From Acidobacteriota bacterium (GTDB lineage Bacteria; Acidobacteriota; Thermoanaerobaculia; Thermoanaerobaculales; Thermoanaerobaculaceae): 35,817 nt of DNA. Of this stretch, positions 29,837 through 35,817 are shown piece after piece. The position numbers and the translations under genes are program-made. Within the stretch, counting starts at the first letter, position 1. Each line of letters begins with the position of its first letter. The notes under the pieces were generated by a model, which worked only from the letters and a program-made list of their open reading frames with translations, searched no databases and was not told where the DNA came from. The stretch lies in the NCBI GenBank assembly GCA_004298115.1, contig SCRJ01000003.1, positions 1-35,817 of the forward strand, in the 5' to 3' direction.

Positions 29837-30544
29837 GTGCAGTTGACAGTTCGCGACGTGGCACAGCTTCTCGCGGTTTCCGAGAAGACCGTCTACCGCT
29901 GGGTCGGCCAGCGCAAGCTCCCCGCCTACCGCGTCAACGAGCAGCTCCGCTTCAACCGCGCCGAGCTTCTCGAGTGGGCCAGCGCCAACAAGGCCCAGGT
30001 CTCCCCGGAGCTGTTCGCCGAGCCCGAGAGCGTCGCCACGCCGGCGCCGTCGCTCGCGCAGGCGCTGCGCGAGGGAGGAATCCACTACCGGGTGGGCGGC
30101 GACGACACCCAGGGCGTCCTGCGCTCGGTGGTCGAGCTGATGCGCCTCCCGGAGGAGGTGGACCGCGGCTTCCTGCTCCAGGTGCTGCTGGCGCGCGAGG
30201 CGCTGCAGTCCACCGGGATCGGGGACGGCGTCGCCATCCCGCACCCGCGCAGCCCGATCGTCCTCCACATCTCGCGCCCCTCGGTCACGCTCTGCTTCCT
30301 CGAGAAGCCCGTGGAGTTCGGCGCCCTCGACGGCCGCCCCGTGCACGCCCTGTTCACCCTGGTCTCGCCGACGGCGCGCGCCCACCTGCAACTCCTCTCG
30401 CGCGTCGCCTACGGCCTCCGCGACGAGGCGTTCCGGGTCCTGATCGCACGGGTGGCCGCCCGCGACGAGATCCTCGCCGCCGCCGCCCGCGTCGACGGTG
30501 ACGTCGCGGCGCATGCCGCCGCCGCGCCGGCCGCGGAGGTCTGA
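29837..30544 (+). CDS. HTH DNA-binding / PTS EIIA(Ntr)-like fusion regulator
   Basis: 235-residue fusion. Residues 1-50 form a MerR/excisionase-type helix-turn-helix (LTVRDVAQLLAVSEKTVYRWVGQRKLP then LRFNRAELLEW). Residues ~72-220 are a PTS EIIA domain of the fructose/nitrogen (Ntr) class, with the conserved LLAREALQSTGIGDGVAIPHPR and the phosphorylatable H136. The domain order suggests a DNA-binding switch read out by PTS phosphorylation or by EIIA-type protein contact. No PTS EI or HPr genes are in the window. Its TGA is directly followed by the GTG of hyfB with no gap, so it is the first gene of that operon. A weakly acid C-terminal tail is Ala-rich. Confidence 0.85.
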   Translation: MQLTVRDVAQLLAVSEKTVYRWVGQRKLPAYRVNEQLRFNRAELLEWASANKAQVSPELFAEPESVATPAPSLAQALREGGIHYRVGGDDTQGVLRSVVELMRLPEEVDRGFLLQVLLAREALQSTGIGDGVAIPHPRSPIVLHISRPSVTLCFLEKPVEFGALDGRPVHALFTLVSPTARAHLQLLSRVAYGLRDEAFRVLIARVAARDEILAAAARVDGDVAAHAAAAPAAEV

Positions 30545-32527
30545 GTGGGCGCGTTCCTGGCGGCGTTGGGTTTGGTCGTCGCGGGCGGCGTGGCGTCGCT
30601 CCTTACGGGCCGCCGCTGGCGGTCGCGCGTCGCCGTCGCTGGGATCGCGGCGGGCAGCCTCTGCGGCCTTCTCGCCGCGTTGCGCGTCCTCGCGGGCGCC
30701 GCGACCGTTGCGCTGCACGTCCCGTGGCGGGTCCCCTACGGGTCGTTCTCGCTCGCGATCGATCCTCTCTCCGCGCTCTTCCTCGCGCCGCTGTTCGTGC
30801 TCGCGCCGGCGGCTGCCGTGTACGGCGGCCGCTACCTCGAGGAGGAGCACGGCGGGGGGGCGATCGGCGGGGTCTGGCTCTTCACCAGCCTGCTCATCGT
30901 CGGCATCGCGGTGGTCTTCACCGCCCGCAACGGCGTGCTGTTCCTCCTCGCGTGGGAGGTGATGTCGGTCGCCGCGTACTTCCTGGTGACGTTCGAGCAC
31001 CACCGCGACGAGGTCCGCGAGGCGGGGTGGACGTACCTGGTCGCGACGCACCTGGGCACGGCGTTCCTGATCGCCATGTTCCTGCTCATGGCACGGGCCG
31101 GCGGATCGCTGGATTTCGACCGGATGCGGCTCGGTCAGGCCTCGCCGGCGCTCGCCGGTCTCCTGTTCGGCCTCGCCGTCGTCGGCTTCGGCACCAAGGC
31201 CGGCCTCGTCCCGTTCCACGTCTGGCTCCCCGAGGCGCACCCGGCGGCGCCGTCCCACGTCTCGGCCCTGATGTCCGGCGTCATGATCAAGGCCGGCATC
31301 TACGGGCTCCTCCGCGTGCTGCTGCTGCTGCCGCCGCCGCCGGCGTGGTGGGGCTGGCTGCTGGTCGCCATGGGTCTCGTCTCCGGCGTCGGCGGCGTCC
31401 TCTACGCCCTGGCTCAGCACGACCTCAAACGGCTGCTCGCCTACCACAGCGTCGAGAACATCGGCATCATCACGCTCGGCCTCGGGGTCGGCCTGGTCGG
31501 GGCGCACGCCGGGCTGCCGTTGGTGGCCCTGGCGGGTTTCGCCGGCGCCCTCCTCCACGTGCTCAACCACGCGCTGTTCAAGGGCCTCCTCTTCCTCGGG
31601 GCCGGAGCCGTCGCGCACGCGGCCGGGACCCGCGACCTCGACCACCTCGGCGGGCTCGGCAAGCGCATGCCGTGGACCGGGGCCGCCTTCCTGATCGGTT
31701 CCGCCGCGATCTCGGGGTTGCCGCCCCTCAACGGCTTCGTGAGCGAATTCCTCATCTACTTGGGCGCGGCCGCGGCCGCCCTGACCGGGCGGGGAGCCAC
31801 CCTCGCAGCCGCCGTCGCCGGCGGCGCCGGGCTGGCGCTGATCGGCGGGCTCGCCCTGGCCTGCTTCACCAAGGCGTTCGGCTCGGTATTCCTCGGCGAC
31901 CCCCGCAGCCCGCACGCCGCGCACGCCGTCGAGGTTGCGGCCGCGCTGCGCCTGCCGATGGCGGCCCTCGCGGCTGCCTGCGTCGCCATCGGTCTCGGCG
32001 CCCCACTCGTCCTGACCGGGATGACGGGCGTTCTCGCCCAGCTGGCGCAGGGATTCGGCTTGCCCGCGCCCGACGCGCAGATCGCGACGCTCCGGAGCGC
32101 GCTGGCCTGGGTTGCGCTGGCCTCGCTGACGCTCCTCGCCGCCGTCGCCCTCGCCGTCCTCGCCCGGCGCTTCCTGTTGCGCGGGCGAACGGTCACGGCA
32201 GCGCCGACGTGGGGCTGCGGCTACGCCGCGCCCACGGCGCGGATGCAGTACACCGCCTCCTCGTTCGCCCAGCCGCTGGTGGACCTGTTCCGACCGGTGC
32301 TGAGGACCGCGGCGTTCGGGACGCCGCCGTCGGGAGCATTCCCGGGCCCGGCCTCCTTCGCGTCAGCAACGCCCGACCCGGTCGACCGGGGCCTCTACCG
32401 GCCGCTGTTCGCCGGCGCCGCGGCGTTGTTCGGCCGCCTGCGCTGGGTGCAGCACGGCCGCATCCAGCTCTACCTGCTCTACCTCGTCGCCACGCTGCTC
32501 ATCCTCCTGCTGTGGAAGGTGAGGTAG
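30545..32527 (+). CDS. hyfB: Hydrogenase-4-like subunit B (NuoL/Mrp antiporter-type)
   Basis: 660-residue polytopic proton/cation pump subunit of the NuoL/HyfB/HycC family. It carries the proton_antipo_M core with LLAWEVMSVAAYFLVTFEHH (the key Glu-bearing TM5), GTKAGLVPFHVWLPEAHPAAPSHVSALMSG (the key Lys region), DLKRLLAYHSVENIGII and HALFKGLLFLGAGA. It ends with a CGY-containing HyfB-type tail (TWGCGYAAPTARMQYT). Length and tail fit HyfB/HycC better than NuoL. It starts with GTG immediately after the EIIA fusion stop and is followed by hyfC after 2 bases. Confidence 0.88.
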   Translation: MGAFLAALGLVVAGGVASLLTGRRWRSRVAVAGIAAGSLCGLLAALRVLAGAATVALHVPWRVPYGSFSLAIDPLSALFLAPLFVLAPAAAVYGGRYLEEEHGGGAIGGVWLFTSLLIVGIAVVFTARNGVLFLLAWEVMSVAAYFLVTFEHHRDEVREAGWTYLVATHLGTAFLIAMFLLMARAGGSLDFDRMRLGQASPALAGLLFGLAVVGFGTKAGLVPFHVWLPEAHPAAPSHVSALMSGVMIKAGIYGLLRVLLLLPPPPAWWGWLLVAMGLVSGVGGVLYALAQHDLKRLLAYHSVENIGIITLGLGVGLVGAHAGLPLVALAGFAGALLHVLNHALFKGLLFLGAGAVAHAAGTRDLDHLGGLGKRMPWTGAAFLIGSAAISGLPPLNGFVSEFLIYLGAAAAALTGRGATLAAAVAGGAGLALIGGLALACFTKAFGSVFLGDPRSPHAAHAVEVAAALRLPMAALAAACVAIGLGAPLVLTGMTGVLAQLAQGFGLPAPDAQIATLRSALAWVALASLTLLAAVALAVLARRFLLRGRTVTAAPTWGCGYAAPTARMQYTASSFAQPLVDLFRPVLRTAAFGTPPSGAFPGPASFASATPDPVDRGLYRPLFAGAAALFGRLRWVQHGRIQLYLLYLVATLLILLLWKVR

Positions 32528-32529
32528 GC

Positions 32530-33441
32530 GTGAACTGGGCCCCTCTCCTTCTCTACCTCGCGGCGATCGCGTTGGCGCCCCTGCTCGGCGGCGTGATCGC
32601 CAAGACCAAGGCGTTCTTCGCCGGGCGAACCGGCGCCCCGCTGCTGCAGGGCTACTTCGACCTCGCCAAGCTGCTGCGCAAGGGGGCGGTGTACTCCGCC
32701 ACCACGAGCTGGGTCTTCCGCGCGGGTCCCGTCCTCAGCATCGGCGCGGTCGCCGTCGCGCTGGCGCTCGTCCCGATGGGCGGGACGCCGGCCCCGCTCG
32801 CCTTCCCCGGGGACTTCCTCGTGCTCGCCTACCTCCTCGCCCTGGCGCGCTTCTTCACCGTCATCGCGGCGCTCGACACCGGGTCGGCGTTCGAAGGAAT
32901 GGGGGCCAGCCGGGAGGCTCAGTTCTCGGCGTTGGCGGAGCCGGGGCTCGTGCTCTGCTTTTTCGCTCTGGCCCGCAACGCGGACGCCCTCTCGCTCTCG
33001 GCCGGCCTGGGAGCGCTGTCGCCGGGCGCCTGGCGCTCGCACGCGGCGGTCCTCGCCTTGGTCGCGGCCGCGCTCTTCATCGTCTTCCTCGCCGAAAACG
33101 CCCGCATCCCGGTCGACGACCCGACCACCCACCTCGAGCTGACGATGATCCACGAGGTGATGGTGCTCGACCACGGCGGTCCCGACCTGGCGCTCATCGA
33201 GGCCGCGTCCTGGTTGAAGCTGTGGGTGCTCGGCGCCCTCGTCGTGGGCGTGGTGGTTCCGGTGCGGACCGGCGTCCCCGTCATGGACGGCGGCGTGTTC
33301 GTGGCGGCGATGCTGCTGCTCGGCGTGGCCGTCGGCGTCGTCGAGTCGGCGATGGCGCGGCTGCGGCTGCTGCGCGTGCCCCAGCTCCTGGTGGCCTCCG
33401 GCGTCCTCGCCGCGCTCGCCACGGTGCTGATCTCGGGATGA
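32530..33441 (+). CDS. hyfC: Hydrogenase-4-like subunit C (NuoH-like)
   Basis: 303-residue membrane subunit of the NuoH/HyfC/HycD family, which anchors the catalytic arm to the membrane. Recognisable parts are GRTGAPLLQGYFDLAKLLRK near the N terminus, the HyfC signature FEGMGASREAQFSALAEP, and ENARIPVDDPTTHLELTMIHE (about 191-211), the amphipathic loop that shapes the quinone or equivalent site. Eight helices are expected. GTG start, 2 bases after the hyfB stop. The stop overlaps the next ATG (ATGA). Confidence 0.9.
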   Translation: MNWAPLLLYLAAIALAPLLGGVIAKTKAFFAGRTGAPLLQGYFDLAKLLRKGAVYSATTSWVFRAGPVLSIGAVAVALALVPMGGTPAPLAFPGDFLVLAYLLALARFFTVIAALDTGSAFEGMGASREAQFSALAEPGLVLCFFALARNADALSLSAGLGALSPGAWRSHAAVLALVAAALFIVFLAENARIPVDDPTTHLELTMIHEVMVLDHGGPDLALIEAASWLKLWVLGALVVGVVVPVRTGVPVMDGGVFVAAMLLLGVAVGVVESAMARLRLLRVPQLLVASGVLAALATVLISG

Positions 33442-34100
33442 CGGCCATGTTCGAGATCAACACCCTGCTCGTCGGCCTGCTGCTCGTCGACTTCGTGCTG
33501 CTCGGCGCCAGCCGCCTCGGCACCAGCGTGCGGCAGGTCGCGGCGCAGGGGGCGCTGCTCTCGCTCCTCACCCTGGCCGAGCACGCCGGTTGGGGCGCGC
33601 CGTGGCGGGTCTGGCTGCTCGCGCTCGGCAGCGGCGTGGTCAAGGCGGTCGTCTTCCCGTACTTCCTGCGCCGGGCGCTGCGTGAGGCCGACGTCCGGCG
33701 CGAGATGGCGCCCTACGTCGGCTTCACCGCCTCGGTCCTCGTCGGGGTCGCGGCGCTGGCCGCCTCGCTCTGGTTGGCGTCGCGCCTGCCGCTCCCCGGC
33801 CCCGTCCCGTCGCCGTTGCTCGTGCCGGTGTCGCTGTTCACCGTGCTGGTCGGCATGTTCCTCCTCGTCAGCAGGCGCAAGGCGCTGACCCAGGTCGTCG
33901 GCTACCTCGTCGTGGAAAACGGCGTGTTCTGCTTCGGCCTCGCCCTGCCCGAGGACGCTCCGCTCCCGGTCGAGGTCGGCATCCTGCTCGACATCTTCGC
34001 CGCGGTCTTCATCATGGGCATCATGATCTACCAGATCAGCCGCGAGTTCGACGACATCGACACCGGCCGGTTGACCAGCCTTCGGGACGAGGCGTCATGA
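33438..34100 (+). CDS. hyfE: Hydrogenase-4-like subunit E
   Basis: 220-residue membrane protein whose C-terminal half is NuoK-like (SRRKALTQVVGYLVVENGVFCFGLALP). This fits HyfE, which in E. coli couples to the antiporter-like subunits. About six helices and the ending YQISREFDDIDTGRLTSLRDE are typical. ATG overlaps the hyfC stop by 4 bases; a second ATG is 9 bases further in. No separate HyfD is found between hyfC and this gene. Confidence 0.85.
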   Translation: MTAMFEINTLLVGLLLVDFVLLGASRLGTSVRQVAAQGALLSLLTLAEHAGWGAPWRVWLLALGSGVVKAVVFPYFLRRALREADVRREMAPYVGFTASVLVGVAALAASLWLASRLPLPGPVPSPLLVPVSLFTVLVGMFLLVSRRKALTQVVGYLVVENGVFCFGLALPEDAPLPVEVGILLDIFAAVFIMGIMIYQISREFDDIDTGRLTSLRDEAS

Positions 34101-35572
34101 TCGCGGCGTTGGTCCTCGTGCCGGCGTTCGCCGGAGTGCTGGCGCTGTTGCTGCGCCGCGATCGGCTGCGCCGCGCGCTCCTGGTGGCGACGGCCTTGAC
34201 CCATCTGGGCCTCGTGGCGGCGGTGTGGCGGGCGACGCCCGCGGCGCCGCCAACCGCATGGCTCCGCCTCGACCCGGTCGGGACGCTCGTCCTCGGCGTC
34301 ACCAGCGTCCTCTTCGCGGTCGCGGCGATCTACGCGGTCGGCTACCTCGCGCACGAGGTGCGCGCCCCCAGACCGGACATGGAGGAGGACGCCCTCTTCG
34401 CCAACGGGCCCGAGGCCGTGTTCACCGCGTGCCTCCTGTTCTTCCTCGCCACCATGACCCTGGTGACGGTCAGCCAGAACCTCGGGGTCCTCTGGGTGGC
34501 GGTCGAGGCGACCACGTTGGCGAGCGCGCCGCTGATCTTCTTCCACCGCCACCACCGTTCCCTCGAAGCAACCTGGAAGTACCTCCTGATCTGCTCGGTG
34601 GGGATCGCGGTGGCGCTACTCGGCAACTTCTTCCTCGCGTTCGCGGCGTCGTTCGGACCGGCCGGCTCCGGCTCGCTGGTCCTGAACGAGCTCATCGCCG
34701 GCGCCCCGGGCCTGCACGTCCGTTGGCTCAAGGCGGCGTTCGTCCTCCTGCTGGTCGGGTACGGGACGAAGATGGGGCTGGCCCCCCTGCACACCTGGCT
34801 GCCCGACGCCCACGCCGAGGCGCCCTCCGTTGTCTCCGCGCTGCTCTCCGGCGCGCTCCTCAACTGCGCGTTCCTCGGAATCGTGCGCGCCTATCAGGTC
34901 CTTTCGGCCGCCGGCCAGGGGCGCTTTGCCGGCGATCTCCTCATCGACATCGGCCTGTTCTCGATGGCGCTGGCCGCGGTGTTCATCGTTGCGCAACCCG
35001 ACTTCAAGCGGCTGCTGGCCTACTCGTCGGTCGAGCACATGGGCATCCTCGCGGTCGGGATGGGTCTCGGCGGCGGCGCCGTCTTCGGCGCGCTGCTGCA
35101 CCTCGTCAACCACTCCCTGGCCAAAGGGATGCTGTTCCTGCTTGCGGGCAACATCCTCGCCGCCTACCGTTCGAAGTCGACCGCCGGCGTCCGCGGGGTG
35201 GGTGCGGCGTTGCCCGTGACGGCCGCGCTGTGGGTGGCGGGCCTGCTCGCGATCACCGGCTCGCCTCCGTTCGGACCGTTCCTCTCCGAGCTGGTCATCG
35301 TCAAGGGTGCGATCGACCAAGGTCACCCGGTCGCCACCGTCCTGTTCCTCCTCTTCCTGGCGGCGGCGTTCGTCGGCATGGCCCGGCCGATGCTGACCAT
35401 GGTCCAGGGCGAGCCTCTCGCCTCGCTGCCCCCGTCCGGCCGCGACCGCTGGCTGGCCGTGGCGCCGCCGGCCGCGCTCGGCCTCGCCGTCCTCCTCCTC
35501 GGCCTCTGGGTTCCGTCGTGGCTGAACGACGTGCTCCGCGCCGCGGCCCGGGTCGTGGGGGGCGGGTCATGA
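34097..35572 (+). CDS. hyfF: Hydrogenase-4-like subunit F (antiporter-type)
   Basis: 491-residue antiporter-like subunit of the NuoM/HyfF family. Key parts are LWVAVEATTLASAPLIFFHRHHRSLEATWKY (Glu in TM5), GYGTKMGLAPLHTWLPDAHAEAPSVVSALLSG (Lys region), PDFKRLLAYSSVEHMGIL and HSLAKGMLFLLAGNI. These proton-channel residues are all present, so it should pump or conduct cations. ATG overlaps the hyfE stop (ATGA), and its stop overlaps the ATG of the next gene in the same way. Confidence 0.92.
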   Translation: MIAALVLVPAFAGVLALLLRRDRLRRALLVATALTHLGLVAAVWRATPAAPPTAWLRLDPVGTLVLGVTSVLFAVAAIYAVGYLAHEVRAPRPDMEEDALFANGPEAVFTACLLFFLATMTLVTVSQNLGVLWVAVEATTLASAPLIFFHRHHRSLEATWKYLLICSVGIAVALLGNFFLAFAASFGPAGSGSLVLNELIAGAPGLHVRWLKAAFVLLLVGYGTKMGLAPLHTWLPDAHAEAPSVVSALLSGALLNCAFLGIVRAYQVLSAAGQGRFAGDLLIDIGLFSMALAAVFIVAQPDFKRLLAYSSVEHMGILAVGMGLGGGAVFGALLHLVNHSLAKGMLFLLAGNILAAYRSKSTAGVRGVGAALPVTAALWVAGLLAITGSPPFGPFLSELVIVKGAIDQGHPVATVLFLLFLAAAFVGMARPMLTMVQGEPLASLPPSGRDRWLAVAPPAALGLAVLLLGLWVPSWLNDVLRAAARVVGGGS

Positions 35573-35817
35573 GCGGGCCCGCGACGCTCTTCAACGGCGA
35601 GCGGCTGCCGCGGGCGGCCCTGCCGGTGTTGCAGTGGGATCGGTTCGCGGGCACCGTCGTCGCGAGGGTCGCGTCCGGAGCCCGGGTGGCCGCCATGTTC
35701 GGCCTCGAGCGCGGGGCCGGCGTCGAGATCGTGGCGGTGCTGGCCGATCCCGCCTCCGGCAGCTTCGCGCTGTGCGCCGCGGCCGTGGAGGGTGCGTTCC
35801 CCTCGCTGACGCCCGCC
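35569..35817 (+). CDS. hyfG: Hydrogenase-4-like large subunit N terminus (NuoC-like), 3' truncated
   Basis: First 83 codons of a gene cut by the window edge. The start overlaps the hyfF stop (ATGA). The visible part, SGPATLFNGERLPRAALPVL then GVEIVAVLADPASGSFAL, fits the NuoC-like domain at the N terminus of HycE/HyfG. The nickel-binding CxxC pairs of a true hydrogenase lie further on, outside the window, so whether it is a hydrogenase or a hydrogenase-related subunit cannot be judged here. Confidence 0.75.
   Translation, partial: MSGPATLFNGERLPRAALPVLQWDRFAGTVVARVASGARVAAMFGLERGAGVEIVAVLADPASGSFALCAAAVEGAFPSLTPA

Noticed and set aside
29648-31924. Long minus-strand open frame opposite the EIIA fusion and hyfB
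   Set aside because: Low-complexity Arg/Glu/Asp sequence caused by high GC at third positions of the real genes.
1-35817. tRNA, rRNA, CRISPR arrays, insertion sequences, att sites
   Set aside because: None seen by eye; no regular repeat-spacer pattern, transposase motif or cloverleaf-like segment. A dedicated tRNA/Rfam scan was not possible.

Overview
The window is GC-rich bacterial DNA (hand counts of 60-base samples run from about 57 to 80 % G+C), densely coded, with many 4-base ATGA overlaps between genes. No rRNA, tRNA, IS element or CRISPR array was seen. High GC, HD-GYP signalling, an HTH-EIIA/Hyf cluster and secreted proteins of a type common in environmental Acidobacteriota suggest an acidobacterium (Thermoanaerobaculia/Holophagae-like) or a deltaproteobacterium-like soil or sediment organism. 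This placement is inference; no marker gene here settles it.

Layout. (1) 1-11.7 kb is housekeeping: the end of an HD-GYP signalling protein, phosphomannomutase, a class IV aminotransferase, an SDR reductase, a family 2 glycosyltransferase, and a leftward run holding a secreted coiled-coil protein, a TPR protein, a class II aldolase, RarA and an RlmL-like rRNA methyltransferase. Rightward follow a hotdog thioesterase, an NfeD-like membrane protein and Maf, then a leftward O6-alkylguanine-DNA alkyltransferase. (2) 11.8-26.8 kb is a metal and metalloid resistance island, all rightward: a small Cys-rich secreted protein, a CusC-CusB-CusA type Cu(I)/Ag(I) efflux system whose adaptor carries three tandem heavy-metal-binding domains, a sensor kinase with a receiver-only response regulator, a membrane-anchored cytochrome c, a set of His/Met/Cys-rich exported proteins, a CDF-like membrane protein, and arsR-arsM-arsP (arsenic sensing, methylation, export). 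(3) 26.8-29.7 kb holds an alpha/beta hydrolase, a Crp/Fnr-type regulator and an MFS transporter. (4) 29.8-35.8 kb holds a regulator fusing a DNA-binding domain to a PTS EIIA domain, directly followed by the membrane arm of a Hyf/Hyc-like (group 4 hydrogenase or hydrogenase-related) complex: hyfB, hyfC, hyfE, hyfF and the start of hyfG, which runs off the right edge.

How the genes fit together. The copper pump would take Cu(I) from periplasm to outside, with the exported Met/His/Cys proteins and cytochrome c acting in the same compartment. The arsenic operon would methylate As(III) in the cytoplasm and export the product through ArsP under ArsR control. The Hyf-like genes would build a proton- or sodium-pumping membrane module, possibly tuned by the phosphorylation state of the EIIA domain. 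Several genes start within about 5-9 bases of a TANNNT -10 element, which suggests frequent leaderless transcripts.
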